A stretch of DNA of 64,000 bases from Sphingobacterium spiritivorum (GCF_016724845.1 NZ_CP068082.1:4216001-4280000), one strand, 5' to 3'; numbered from the stretch's first letter, positions 44,745 to 54,375 are shown. Notes: generated by a model not told the origin, from the letters alone. Made by a program: numbers and translations.

Positions 44745-47237
44745 ATGAGATATATAAGTAAGATAACCATCGCATTGGCGATGATGACTATGGGGACAGG
44801 ATCTCTTTATGCCCAGTCAGGCAAATGGTCCGGTCTGGTCAAACTGACAGATAAATCAGATACTTCAAAGAAGGAAGAGGATAAACCTAAAAAGGATAAG
44901 ATCAAAAAATTTGATGAACTGATCAGTAAAGATGCTGTTAAAAGTAAAGGGCTCTTTAATAGTTACCGTGTTGGTGATAAGTATTATATGGAGATACCGG
45001 ATAGCCTTTTGAACAGGGATATGCTGGTGGTCACACGCTTTACGCAGACACCTGTCGGACTTAAAGAATTCCGGTCACAGTACGGCGGAGAGATGATCAA
45101 TGATCAGTTGTGGCAATGGCATCGCAGAGAAAATACAATTTATATCCGTGTCCCGAGCTATGCCTACATGGCTACAGGAAATACAGATATCAACCAGGCA
45201 TTAGCCAATTCCAATGCTATGCCTATTCTGGCTGCTTTTGATATAAAAGCGTTTAACGAAGGAGGCCGAAATGTAGTGATTGATGTAACAGATTTCTACA
45301 ACGGGGATATTCCGGGGATGCAATTACCCGAGAATCTGAAGAAAACATATAAAATCGCAGGTATCGATGCTTCCCGTTCATATATTGATACAGTCAAAGC
45401 TTTTCCGGAGAATGTGGAGGTCAGAACGATCAAGACATTTAAAACGCCCGATCTGCCCGCAGATAAGACAGTCGGAGCGATGACTTTCGGACTCAATACT
45501 TCCATGGTATTACTTCCAAAAGTCCCTATGCAGCCACGTTATGATAATCAGAGAGTAGGTTATTTTTCTAACCGCAAGATTGATTTTGGTGCAAATGATC
45601 AAAAAGTAACCAAAAAAGCATTTATTCAGCGCTGGCGACTGGAACCCAGTGATTTGGAAGCGTACAACAGAGGTGAACTGGTCAAGCCTAAGAAGCAGAT
45701 CGTATACTATATTGATCCGGCTACACCCAAGAAATGGGTGCCTTATCTGATCGCTGGTGTAAACGATTGGAATGAGGCCTTTGAAGCAGCTGGATTTAAA
45801 GAAGCTATCGTAGCCAGAGAGGCTCCGACTCCACAGGAAGACCCGGAATTCAGCACGGAAGATGCACGCTATTCTGTCATCCGTTATTTTGCTTCGGAAA
45901 CTGAAAATGCATATGGCCCGCGTATATCTGATCCGAGATCAGGAGAAATCATCGAAAGCCATATCGGCTGGTATCACAATGTAATGTCATTACTTCGCAA
46001 TTGGTTTTTTGTACAGACTGCCGCTATTCATGATGGAGCACGTGGTGCCAAACTTAGTGATGAGCAGATGGGACAACTGGTTCGGTTTGTATCTTCACAT
46101 GAAGTCGGACATACTTTAGGATTGCTCCACAACTTCGGATCCAGTGCAGCATATGATGTAGACTCCCTTCGTTCTCCTGCATTTACCGAAAAATATGGAA
46201 CAGCACCTTCTGTAATGGACTATGCACGGTTCAATTATGTAGCACAGCCAGGTGACGGAGTGAAACAGATCTATCCTAAAATAGGAGAGTATGACCGTTT
46301 TGCGATTGACTTTGGTTACCGCTATTTTACCGGAAAGACTCCGGAACAGGAAGAACGTACATTAGAACTGCAGATCCGGGAGAAAGTAAAGAATCCTGTA
46401 TATTTCTATGGCAGACAGGGGTCTATGGATCCGCGTGCACAGAGTGAAGATCTGGGGAACGATGCTGTAAAGGCAAGTGATTATGGAATTGCCAATCTGC
46501 GTTACATCCTGCCGAATCTGGAAAAATGGACATATGATAATGCGGATGATTTAAGCGGTACTAAAGAATTGTATCTGGAAATTATGCGCCAGTATCGCCG
46601 CTATGTTAATCATGTGCTGGCAAATGTTGCAGCGATGACAGAAGATGTGAAAACAATGGGCGAGCCTGGTGCTGTATTCACGTATGTAAGTAAGGATAAA
46701 CAGCAGAGAGCTGTTGACTTTGTTGGGAGACAGGTTTTCCATACGCCTACGTGGTTATTGGATTCTACATTACTTTCCCGTGTAGATTACGGAACAATGG
46801 TCAATCGAATAGTCGAAATGCAAAATCAGGTGCTTACTTCATTGATGGAAACATACGGATTTGCACGCATGCTGGATGATGAATTTAAAAATGGGAATCA
46901 GGCTTATACTGTAAAAGAGCTGTTGAATGATCTGGAGAAACAGATCTTTGAATCTAATGCCAATGATGTATTCAGCAGGGGATTACAACGTGCGTATGTA
47001 GACCGGTTAGGCGTATTGCTGAAACTTGATAAACCTGTACAGGAGACAGCCTACGCAGCAGCAGGTCTGACACCTTACAACCCTAATCTGTCGGATATGC
47101 GTATTATTATGTATGAAGCATTGCTGCAGGTTGAACAAAAGATCGCAAAATCTGCCAAAAAATCAAAGGATTTTGAAGCGGTTCACTACAAAGACCTGCT
47201 AAACCGGATAGAGAATATCAAAAAAATTAATAAATAG
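44745..47237 (+). CDS. Secreted zinc metalloprotease (DUF5117/DUF5118 family)
   Basis: 830 residues with a signal peptide (about 1-23, ending L-Y-A-Q). The N-terminal region after it is Lys-rich and resembles DUF5118 and DUF5117; the second half has the metzincin-type zinc motif H452-E453-x-x-H456-T-L-G-L-L-H462, with an A-x-S-V-M-D-Y segment after it (P-S-V-M-D-Y-A-R) that resembles the Met-turn. Zinc ligands and the catalytic Glu are all present. Co-transcribed with SusC and SusD, it probably acts in the periplasm on an imported peptide-like substrate or trims proteins at the surface. The natural substrate is unknown for this family. Confidence 0.88.
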   Translation: MRYISKITIALAMMTMGTGSLYAQSGKWSGLVKLTDKSDTSKKEEDKPKKDKIKKFDELISKDAVKSKGLFNSYRVGDKYYMEIPDSLLNRDMLVVTRFTQTPVGLKEFRSQYGGEMINDQLWQWHRRENTIYIRVPSYAYMATGNTDINQALANSNAMPILAAFDIKAFNEGGRNVVIDVTDFYNGDIPGMQLPENLKKTYKIAGIDASRSYIDTVKAFPENVEVRTIKTFKTPDLPADKTVGAMTFGLNTSMVLLPKVPMQPRYDNQRVGYFSNRKIDFGANDQKVTKKAFIQRWRLEPSDLEAYNRGELVKPKKQIVYYIDPATPKKWVPYLIAGVNDWNEAFEAAGFKEAIVAREAPTPQEDPEFSTEDARYSVIRYFASETENAYGPRISDPRSGEIIESHIGWYHNVMSLLRNWFFVQTAAIHDGARGAKLSDEQMGQLVRFVSSHEVGHTLGLLHNFGSSAAYDVDSLRSPAFTEKYGTAPSVMDYARFNYVAQPGDGVKQIYPKIGEYDRFAIDFGYRYFTGKTPEQEERTLELQIREKVKNPVYFYGRQGSMDPRAQSEDLGNDAVKASDYGIANLRYILPNLEKWTYDNADDLSGTKELYLEIMRQYRRYVNHVLANVAAMTEDVKTMGEPGAVFTYVSKDKQQRAVDFVGRQVFHTPTWLLDSTLLSRVDYGTMVNRIVEMQNQVLTSLMETYGFARMLDDEFKNGNQAYTVKELLNDLEKQIFESNANDVFSRGLQRAYVDRLGVLLKLDKPVQETAYAAAGLTPYNPNLSDMRIIMYEALLQVEQKIAKSAKKSKDFEAVHYKDLLNRIENIKKINK

Positions 47238-47269
47238 CCGGTTTTCAGACTATTATATTAAGATCTTAT

Positions 47270-47301
47270 AACCCCGTACCGACTGTAGCCGGTACGGGGT
47301 T
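47270..47301. terminator. Bidirectional terminator between convergent genes
   Basis: AACCCCGTACCG and its complement form a perfect 12-bp stem with an 8-nt loop, followed by an AT-rich tract. It serves the metalloprotease gene and the convergent membrane-protein gene (stop at 47316). Confidence 0.8.
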
Positions 47302-47315
47302 ATTATATTAAAAAA

Positions 47316-47942
47316 TTACACAAAGTTTCCGAAATAGAGTAGCGACCCCCATAACATGTATATAACACAAATCACTCCGGGTATAAGAACAGATCTCTTA
47401 CGAAAGACAAGTTCCTTGATAATAGACGTATTCCAAAACAGATGTAAAATTGCTGCTCCGATTCCTGTAAATAGAAAATTCCAGCCAAGCATAGAAACGA
47501 TATGAGTCGAAGTTAACAACATCAAATATTGCCTTAAAACCAAATGTATTGCGGAGAAAAATAATCCAAATAAAACAGTTAGAATCGTCATCTTTCTGTT
47601 TTTTAATTCATTGAAATTTATGGCCAATAAGATTGCGCCCGGTAATACCCCAAAACATATACTGAATGCCCAGAGCGCAAATTGAGAATATAAGACAGGC
47701 ACATTCGGATCTCCGAGCACGCTTTTATCCCAATATAATTCCTTCTGCTCTGAGAATTCTCTTTCTTGTAGCTGTTTTATAATTTCCTGTTTTTCCTCTT
47801 CTGAAAATTCTCTTCCTCTGCTTTGCAATATTTCAAAAGCATATTTTATTGCCTGAGCCACATAACGGCTACCCGGTCGGATATATTCTTCAAGTTCAGC
47901 GTTTGATTTCTGTTCTAAAATCTTCTTGTTGACACCTCGCAT
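47316..47942 (-). CDS. Small integral membrane protein of unknown function
   Basis: 208 residues. The N-terminal ~75 residues are hydrophilic and helical (charged E/K/Q-rich, R-E-F-S-E-E-E-K-Q-E-I), then about four hydrophobic segments (around 85-105, 118-138, 142-165 and 183-204). No signal peptide and no recognised domain. Single gene, flanked by a shared terminator on one side and 99 bp to the TlpA-like gene on the other. Confidence 0.6.
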   Translation of the reverse strand: MRGVNKKILEQKSNAELEEYIRPGSRYVAQAIKYAFEILQSRGREFSEEEKQEIIKQLQEREFSEQKELYWDKSVLGDPNVPVLYSQFALWAFSICFGVLPGAILLAINFNELKNRKMTILTVLFGLFFSAIHLVLRQYLMLLTSTHIVSMLGWNFLFTGIGAAILHLFWNTSIIKELVFRKRSVLIPGVICVIYMLWGSLLYFGNFV

Positions 47943-48041
47943 CTCTACCTGTTGGTCTGGTTAATAATTATTGATCGGTTTGCCGCAAATATAAGACTTA
48001 AGAAAATAATTATCAATCCTTTTAATTCAAGTAGATTTATA

Positions 48042-50222
48042 CTAATACAATGTTGCCAGTTGTTTAACAAAACTTTGCCAATCAGAGCCAAACATTGTTG
48101 ATATTAGTTTTCCTTCAGGCGTTACAATAAATTTGCTTGGATAGCCCGGTACTTTGTAACTATACTGCACTTTTTCATCAGACATCAATACCGGAATCGT
48201 ATACTTATTTTTAGCTAAAAAGGCCTCCACCTTTTCCTTTGTATCATTGCATGCAATGGTGATAAAATCTATTTTGCTTTTATCATCTTCCTTTAGCTTT
48301 TCATGATAGGTATTGAGTCTTGGCATTTCAGCAACACAGGGACCACACCATGTTCCCCAGAAATCTATTACCGTCCATTTGCCCTTAAACTGATCAATAT
48401 TTACATTCTTGTCTTTCAGGTCAGTTAACTCAAATGCCGGTGCATCTGCCAACTGCGGAATAATCTTATCTTTAAAATACTGACCAAAGGAAACGGAATC
48501 AAATTGCTTTTCATAAAAATTCTTTAATCCGCTAAAATTACCGGAATGATTTATCAAAAATTCCTTTACATAGTTTTGCAAAGCCAGATCTTTTTGCCCG
48601 TTCTGAGCCAGCATGTCGAGGTATTTTTCATTGTAATTTTCTTTGGCTACACCAAATGATCTTTCATAACTATTGACACGTCGATCCTCATTTTTATTCT
48701 CGTGGGAATAAAATACTGCTTTTTCCGTATAGGCAAGAGCTTGAGCCGGATCTGCTTCCGTCGCATGCAGATAGTAGCAGTAGGCGAGGTGTGCCTTTTT
48801 AACAATTCGATAGCCATTTTGCTCATCCTCAGCCAAAGGAGTTAGTTTACTTATAATCTGATCCAGAAATGCTGTTGCAGTACTTTTATTTTTTTCACCC
48901 AATAACTTGCAGATAAATAAAGCATATCTGCTGGCATTCCCATCATTCCAGTAGGAGGGTTCAAGTGCTAAAAGTGCATGGCCATAGTAAAGCAGACTGT
49001 CTGCATTATTTTTATTTAAAAAGGCTTTATGCCATAGTATCATGGGAGTGGCCGCTGTTTTTTCTCTTTCACTGAAAGAAACCGATAATTTGGATAGCTT
49101 ATTAATAGCTTCACTTTTTCCGGCTAAGACATGTTGGTAAAGATCATTCTGAGCCCAGGAATAGAGTTGTTCATTATCCAGTAAAGGTACAATCTCGATA
49201 AAATCGGCCTCACTTAAATCATCAAAGACAATCTTATTGGAAAGGTGATAGGTACTCTTTAAAAGAAGTGGTCTTATTTTCTTAAGCTCTTCTTTATAGG
49301 TTTCATAATTTCCCTGACGTTGTATCAGCCCCAGTTTAATACTATTGAAATCCGGACGTTCACCGTAGAGCTGATCGTATTTGCTGATGTAATTCTTTAG
49401 TTTTATACTGTCAATTTCGTTGTTAGTCATTACTGCCTGACTCCATCCACTTCCCTCAATAATCATGACCAGATAGTTTTTTTCAGCATCAGATTTTACC
49501 GCAGGTAATGAAGACGGTTGGACGGCAAAGTAAAATTCACTTTTTACACCCTTATTGTTTACATCCTGATCTACTTTTGTAGTAAGGCTGGCCTCTGTTA
49601 TTTGAAACGTATGGATGTCAAATATTGTTTTCTCCTGAGTTTTTTCCTCTGTATTATTTTCGTCCCGAATAAAGGAAGCCTGGTTTTTATCTTTTTTCTG
49701 TATCTGACCGTTTAGTTTACTCTTCTCTTTTGAAAAAAATAAATATTGAGCCATTGTCTGACTCTTACTTAGTGTATTGGCCAAAATATTGCTCTGATAT
49801 TCTGGCGTAATCTGCCAGTCTGTTAATTGTCGGAGTAATTCTGAACGAAGTTTTAAAGAGTCAATTTTTACTTTTCCGTTTGTCACCTCAAACTGGATAG
49901 GCCTTCCATATAACAGCACATAAGGAATCGTAGCTGTCGTATTCTGAATGTTCCTGTTTTTGCTCGGATGAGCAGTTGATAATGTCATATTGAATCTATT
50001 GTCTACTGTTGAATAATAGATATCATTGACCTGTATTTGCATCAGGAAAGTAGAATCTGATATTTTTCGGATTTGTTTTAATGTAACAGTGTACTCTTCA
50101 TCACTTACCTGCTGACCAATGCTGTATTTGTTGCTTACTTTAAGATGCTGCTCCTTTTGTTTCTGTGCAAGACTTAGGGTCGCTGTCAAAACAAGGAGAC
50201 AGGTTAAGGTTATGTTTCTCAT
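48042..50222 (-). CDS. TlpA-like thioredoxin-family protein with long N-terminal region
   Basis: 726 residues with a signal peptide (about 1-19, ending S-L-A-Q). The C-terminal ~140 residues are a TlpA/ResA-type thioredoxin domain with W-C626-G-P-C629 and a cis-Pro segment (K-V-P-G-Y-P-S). The N-terminal ~570 residues are unassigned: a beta-rich part and then helical repeat-like sequence resembling TPR. This long extension is common in Bacteroidota TlpA-like proteins. Likely periplasmic disulfide reduction or exchange on a specific partner that the helical part recruits. The divergent gene at 50424 may share its regulatory region. Confidence 0.85.
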   Translation of the reverse strand: MRNITLTCLLVLTATLSLAQKQKEQHLKVSNKYSIGQQVSDEEYTVTLKQIRKISDSTFLMQIQVNDIYYSTVDNRFNMTLSTAHPSKNRNIQNTTATIPYVLLYGRPIQFEVTNGKVKIDSLKLRSELLRQLTDWQITPEYQSNILANTLSKSQTMAQYLFFSKEKSKLNGQIQKKDKNQASFIRDENNTEEKTQEKTIFDIHTFQITEASLTTKVDQDVNNKGVKSEFYFAVQPSSLPAVKSDAEKNYLVMIIEGSGWSQAVMTNNEIDSIKLKNYISKYDQLYGERPDFNSIKLGLIQRQGNYETYKEELKKIRPLLLKSTYHLSNKIVFDDLSEADFIEIVPLLDNEQLYSWAQNDLYQHVLAGKSEAINKLSKLSVSFSEREKTAATPMILWHKAFLNKNNADSLLYYGHALLALEPSYWNDGNASRYALFICKLLGEKNKSTATAFLDQIISKLTPLAEDEQNGYRIVKKAHLAYCYYLHATEADPAQALAYTEKAVFYSHENKNEDRRVNSYERSFGVAKENYNEKYLDMLAQNGQKDLALQNYVKEFLINHSGNFSGLKNFYEKQFDSVSFGQYFKDKIIPQLADAPAFELTDLKDKNVNIDQFKGKWTVIDFWGTWCGPCVAEMPRLNTYHEKLKEDDKSKIDFITIACNDTKEKVEAFLAKNKYTIPVLMSDEKVQYSYKVPGYPSKFIVTPEGKLISTMFGSDWQSFVKQLATLY

Positions 50223-50372
50223 AGTCTAAGGTTTTATTGTCTTCATAAAAATATGTTTTATTTTTCTTGTAGTAGTCTGATTAGTTAACAATTAACAACA
50301 ATTAACAAAGATTGTAAACTGAGGGCATAATAATCCCTGATATCAGCTATACCAATACCCTTTTTAATTAAG

Positions 50373-50380
50373 TAATTTTG
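50373..50380 (+). promoter_or_regulatory. -7 element for the WG-repeat-like gene at 50424
   Basis: TAATTTTG matches TAnnTTTG exactly; no clear -33 element. A TTG start at 50391 would lie only a few bases past the transcription start, so ATG 50424 is preferred. Confidence 0.5.
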
Positions 50381-50423
50381 AGATTATTCATTGTCTCGAT
50401 CAGATCATAAATTGAATATCCCT

Positions 50424-51512
50424 ATGAAATACCTGTTTTTCCTAATTTTCATTAGTTTATGCTATCCGCTAAATGCGCAGAATTCTTCCGGCCCTGTTGC
50501 TGAAGCGGCAGAATTTAAAAGTATGAAATTACATCTGGCAAAAATTACACTTAAGGACTGGCCATACATGATACCATTTCAACAAGGTAAAAAATGGGGG
50601 TATCTGGATCAGAGAACGATGAAAATAATTGTTCCGGCTTTAGCAAATACCTTATATCTGTTCAAACCGGAAGGATATATAGGTACATTCAATGACTACA
50701 AAAATGATTTATTTTATACTCTGACTTTAGATGAGGAGGGAAAACTGCGAACACATTCTGAACAGGTGGCAGAATTGGTTATGCCACCTCAGCAATACGG
50801 AAGATCCCCAAATCCGAATATTAAATCCATATCTTCTGAAAATGGATATACCGGATTTGAATATAAAATAGTAGCCGGCGACATTATAGAAATTACAGCG
50901 TATTCAGACCTGTATACATCGTATAATGTAAAGGAACCTAAGCTGATACCTTTGTGGATTGATGGAAAAGTATACGCTATAGCAGGCAAGACCACGTCCG
51001 ATCCGCATGTGACGCATTTTGGTATTATAGCGAGTGATGGCGAATCCTTAACGGGTTTTGATTTTGAGCATCAAAAGCTCATTCCTGTCGGAGGAGTAAA
51101 GGATACAACATCAAGTTGGTTTCTTGTACAGCCATTAGGTGACCGGGATACCAAATACAGCTATAAAAATCATAAAGGGGAGTATAGACTTAAAGACAGC
51201 CTTTCTTCCCGCATGTATAACTGGGTTTATCAAAGTAGTCAGGAACATTATCCCTATTACATGCCTGTCAAGACAACTGTGGGATATGTGCTGACAGAAC
51301 AACGTATTATCGATACGTATGAATTGAAATATATTAATACACTTCCGAAGGGATATAAGCTGGAATATCTGGACTACATGAATACTAAAGCATATAGTAA
51401 GGAAAGTCCGGATATTACGCGTCAGACAGCAAAAGTATTTATCATAGTCAGTCAGGAGGATAAGTCCTGTTATATGGATCTCCAAGGGAAGATTTATACT
51501 CCACAGCAGTAA
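50424..51512 (+). CDS. Secreted WG-repeat-like protein
   Basis: 362 residues from ATG 50424, with a signal peptide (about 1-19, ending L-N-A-Q). Residues about 55-75 (G-K-K-W-G-Y-L-D-Q-R-T-M-K-I-I-V-P) match a WG (YWTD-unrelated beta) repeat, but other repeats are not clear, so the fold of the rest is unassigned. Possibly an envelope binding protein. It converges on the longer WG-repeat gene at 51894-53258, with a terminator between them. Confidence 0.65.
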   Translation: MKYLFFLIFISLCYPLNAQNSSGPVAEAAEFKSMKLHLAKITLKDWPYMIPFQQGKKWGYLDQRTMKIIVPALANTLYLFKPEGYIGTFNDYKNDLFYTLTLDEEGKLRTHSEQVAELVMPPQQYGRSPNPNIKSISSENGYTGFEYKIVAGDIIEITAYSDLYTSYNVKEPKLIPLWIDGKVYAIAGKTTSDPHVTHFGIIASDGESLTGFDFEHQKLIPVGGVKDTTSSWFLVQPLGDRDTKYSYKNHKGEYRLKDSLSSRMYNWVYQSSQEHYPYYMPVKTTVGYVLTEQRIIDTYELKYINTLPKGYKLEYLDYMNTKAYSKESPDITRQTAKVFIIVSQEDKSCYMDLQGKIYTPQQ

Positions 51513-51564
51513 GCTTGAGCTTTGTCCTTCACAAGAAGTGAAAACAATTTTGATGGATTTCTAT

Positions 51565-51591
51565 GCGTCAGTTGGCGTCTCCGCCGGCTGT
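51565..51591. repeat. Short hairpin repeat, copy A
   Basis: GCGTCAGTTGGCG followed by TCTC and CGCCGGCTGT. AGTTGGCG and CGCCGGCT (51570-51577, 51582-51589) form an 8-bp stem including two G-U pairs with a TCTC loop. The second copy starts 72 bp downstream; flanks match loosely for about 20 further bp. Confidence 0.7.
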
Positions 51592-51636
51592 ATATCATTA
51601 CTCAGATGAATCAAGATGTCTCTTTCACAGCAAGTC

Positions 51637-51663
51637 GCGTCAGTTGGCGTCCGCGCCGGCTGT
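51637..51663. repeat. Short hairpin repeat, copy B
   Basis: Same 27-bp unit as 51565-51591 with only two changes, both at the loop (TCCG). Hairpin arms at 51642-51649 and 51654-51661. The stem-TCnn-stem plan with GGCG/CGCC at the loop recurs in the 244-bp repeats at 59056 and 59494. Confidence 0.7.
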
Positions 51664-51706
51664 GTAAAATTATTCAGATAGATCGGGGATAATAGCCTAA
51701 ATAGCA

Positions 51707-51736
51707 AAAGCCCGGGGTTTTTATGTCCCGGGCTTT
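51707..51736. terminator. Terminator between two convergent WG-repeat genes
   Basis: AAAGCCCGGG and CCCGGGCTTT, a perfect 10-bp stem with a 10-nt loop, followed by CTATTTTT. It lies between the 51512 stop and the 51894 stop. The rest of the 381-bp gap (51513-51893) holds the two short hairpin repeats and AT-rich sequence only. Confidence 0.85.
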
Positions 51737-51893
51737 CTATTTTTAAAATTATTCGTTATGTCTTAAAACCTTTAGTCTTAAACTAACCAATAATTTTATT
51801 GTACTATATAAAACGTCTTATCAGCCTATTTGTTTTATAAATTTTTATAATAAGTGTAAGTGTCTTATTTTCAGTTTTATAATTTTATAAAAC

Positions 51894-53258
51894 TTATTTT
51901 TCTTCCTCTACACGTTCATCTTTGGTGTTGATAAGGAAGAGATCTTCCATGTCAGCATCCATTGCTACATAGGCCACACCGTTAGAAAAACCTGTTGCAT
52001 AAGCGTATTTGAAAGGTATCATTACTTTACCGTTCTGATCCAGGAAACCATATTTATCACCTTTTTGTGCTAAAAATATATTCGGATCTTCCGTAGTACC
52101 GATGAACTGAATATTGCCGCCTAGTCTTTTCTGATCTTTTATCGTGTAGAGACTGTACAATTCACCCTCTACGGCAATAAAATGGGTTGCATTCCGGTCC
52201 GCGATATACCCATAATTTGCCGGAACGATTTGTTTACCCTGCTCATCAATAAGACCACTTTTACCATTTTGTTGGAAGATAGCAGTTCCGTGTTCAAAAA
52301 AGGAAAGCATTTCATATTTAGCATCAATCAACATTTTACCATTCTTGTCCATCAATCCGAATTTGTCTTCTTTACTGAAAAGAAATTGTTCGGTATTGGC
52401 ATCATAGGACATGAAGCTGTAAATGAAAGGAATTACAATGTTACCTTTAGGGTCAATAGTTCCATAGTTATAATTCGCATCACTTGCTACTGCTTTACCA
52501 TCGTAAAAGTGCAGTATAGACGTAAATTTAGGTTGTGTAATTACATTCCCTTCCTCATCTCTTAGTCCGTATAATCCAGAGGCTTCATCTGTATATTGGT
52601 AGACACCTTCTCCAAGCGATTCTGGTTCGACAGCTTCTTCTGCAATTTCCTCCATTTCAGCGTAATCCTGAGGTATAGTTAACAACGTTTCTGAAACATC
52701 TTCCTGCACAATTTTATTGGCAATAAAACCGCTTCCCATAACACTCATACTTAGTGCTGCACCAGGAAGTTTTTTTAGGAATTCGTAATCTCCCCAATAA
52801 ATACTAGGTATCTGCTCGGTATACCAGATTTCCAGTGAATAGGCTCCGTCTGTATCTTCAGAAGCATTGATTTGTGCAAGTTTACAGGTATATCCGGCAA
52901 TTGTTTTTTGCTTTCCAGCCACATATTGAATTTTCAGATCATCAAAATTGTGGTCAGCGGGAGCTTCATTTTCACCATATATAGTTCCAAATTGTTTTAG
53001 TCCGGGATATAGCATCGTAGAACTGCCTGTCTTTTTATTTGTAAGTTGTACTGTCGGATCTTCCCCATGTACGTAAAAGCGGATAAAATCCTTATTTACC
53101 CAGCCCTGGAAAATAATTTCCTGTTCATTGTCCTGGCTGTTGTCTGCTTCTTCCTGTGAAAAAGAACTGTAATCAATTCTGAACATTTTTTTGCTTTGTG
53201 CAAATGTTGTGGTGCAAAAAACAAGTAATGCAACCAACGTAATATTAATTCTCTTCAT
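51894..53258 (-). CDS. WG-repeat secreted protein with DUF4412-like N-terminal domain
   Basis: 454 residues with a signal peptide (about 1-20, ending T-F-A-Q). N-terminal ~180 residues resemble DUF4412 (G-Y-T-C-K-L-A-Q-I, E-I-W-Y-T-E-Q-I-P). Residues about 222-435 contain five WG-type repeats (L-Y-G-L-R-D-E-E-G-N-V-I, Y-G-T-I-D-P-K-G-N-I-V-I, F-G-L-M-D-K-N-G-K-M-L-I, S-G-L-I-D-E-Q-G-K-Q-I-V, Y-G-F-L-D-Q-N-G-K-V-M-I), which form a beta structure of unknown role. The C-terminal end is acidic. Function unknown; probably an extracytoplasmic binding or structural protein. Confidence 0.8.
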   Translation of the reverse strand: MKRINITLVALLVFCTTTFAQSKKMFRIDYSSFSQEEADNSQDNEQEIIFQGWVNKDFIRFYVHGEDPTVQLTNKKTGSSTMLYPGLKQFGTIYGENEAPADHNFDDLKIQYVAGKQKTIAGYTCKLAQINASEDTDGAYSLEIWYTEQIPSIYWGDYEFLKKLPGAALSMSVMGSGFIANKIVQEDVSETLLTIPQDYAEMEEIAEEAVEPESLGEGVYQYTDEASGLYGLRDEEGNVITQPKFTSILHFYDGKAVASDANYNYGTIDPKGNIVIPFIYSFMSYDANTEQFLFSKEDKFGLMDKNGKMLIDAKYEMLSFFEHGTAIFQQNGKSGLIDEQGKQIVPANYGYIADRNATHFIAVEGELYSLYTIKDQKRLGGNIQFIGTTEDPNIFLAQKGDKYGFLDQNGKVMIPFKYAYATGFSNGVAYVAMDADMEDLFLINTKDERVEEEK

Positions 53259-53691
53259 GTTGTAATACTAATACATATTGTTAGCACAAAGATGCTGAAT
53301 GTATGGGAAGTATTGTATCCCTGAAACCGGCTAATTTTTCTTTATAACACAGTGCTGTGAGGCTCAGCATAAAAAAATTATTTTTATACAGCAATAATGA
53401 TGATTTGCAACACAAAAAGTGGTTACGGAATTTAACTTACTGTATTTATTAAGTATTTTAAAACTGCGACTGTGTTTACTTCGGGAGGAAGTGTATTTTT
53501 GTTACAAATCAACTGTACGTTTTATCCAAATATGCAAATCTGTTTGACCTAATAGTTTTAAATTTGATAACAGAGCAGATCAGGTGGCTTTTATGAAGCA
53601 ATACAGCTTTGCTACTAGATTGATCATTCAAAAGAAATTTAGTCTCCCCGGATTTTTTTATCTTTGTAGCCTTAGATTGTAATATAATGTT
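53259..53691. other. Intergenic region between divergent genes
   Basis: 433 bp, AT-rich, without a credible gene. It holds the promoters of both flanking genes: CATCTTTG on the minus strand (53287-53294; one mismatch to TAnnTTTG) for the WG-repeat gene and TATCTTTG at 53659-53666 for 53692. I see no other structure. Confidence 0.6.
53659..53666 (+). promoter_or_regulatory. -7 element for the gene at 53692
   Basis: TATCTTTG matches TAnnTTTG exactly, 26 bp before the start codon. The -33 position reads only TTTA. Confidence 0.6.
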
Positions 53692-54360
53692 ATGAAAAAT
53701 AATGCTCTCTCTTTAACAGCAGTTATAGTATGCTTCTGTATAATGGTTTCAAATACCTATAGTCAGGTGCAGACTCCGGTAGCTGATTATATAATCACTA
53801 TGCAAGGAGATACGCTATACGGAAAGATCCGATCCCTAAAAGCCAATAAGCTGAAATTTGAAAGTGAAAACGGAAATAAGGTATACAAACCGACTGAGGT
53901 TATCAGGGCTTATAATGCTTCAGCAAATAAGATTTATATTCCGTCTTCAGTACAAAGTACTATGGAGAAGACAGCTGTTGTGAAGCCTGTATTTGCAGAG
54001 CTTGTACAGGAGGGTGAAATTGCGATATATGCTTTCGAAAAGATGTATAATGGTTCTCCCAGACATAGGAATTACGGAGTTGGAAATCGTGAGACAGTAA
54101 TGGGGCCGACTGCTTCCATATCTGTAAAGTATTATGCTGTGAAAAAATCTACAGGCGAGATAGTCGAAATTGCAAATTCTGCAATGGATTTGTTTGGAAA
54201 ACAAACAAAAAAACGAGCTGATAATCTGTTGAAACTTATTGAGGATGAATCTGTACTTTCTCAAAGCTTAGCAAGAGAAAAGAGCTATAATCAGGATGTA
54301 TTCATTCGCTATATAGCGGATTATAACAACCTCAAAATTTCTCAGCCTAGCCTCGATTAA
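53692..54360 (+). CDS. Secreted protein of unknown function
   Basis: 222 residues with a signal peptide (about 1-24, ending T-Y-S-Q). The mature part begins with a D-Y-I-I-T-M-Q-G-D-T-L-Y-G-K-I segment, a short beta motif common in Bacteroidota secreted proteins (the pattern G-D-T-x-x-G-K-I), followed by beta-rich sequence and a Lys/Glu-rich helical C-terminal end (170-222). No recognised catalytic motif. It converges on the DUF1772 gene with 15 bp between stops. Confidence 0.7.
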   Translation: MKNNALSLTAVIVCFCIMVSNTYSQVQTPVADYIITMQGDTLYGKIRSLKANKLKFESENGNKVYKPTEVIRAYNASANKIYIPSSVQSTMEKTAVVKPVFAELVQEGEIAIYAFEKMYNGSPRHRNYGVGNRETVMGPTASISVKYYAVKKSTGEIVEIANSAMDLFGKQTKKRADNLLKLIEDESVLSQSLAREKSYNQDVFIRYIADYNNLKISQPSLD

Positions 54361-54375
54361 AGAATTCCAGAGCCG

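Noticed and set aside
50285..50308. Direct repeats of AACAATTAAC between divergent genes
   Set aside because: Short, AT-rich and only two partial copies; could be chance. Not enough for an operator call.
50391..50423. TTG start for the WG-repeat-like gene
   Set aside because: It lies just past the -7 element and adds a hydrophilic lead before the signal peptide; ATG 50424 fits better.
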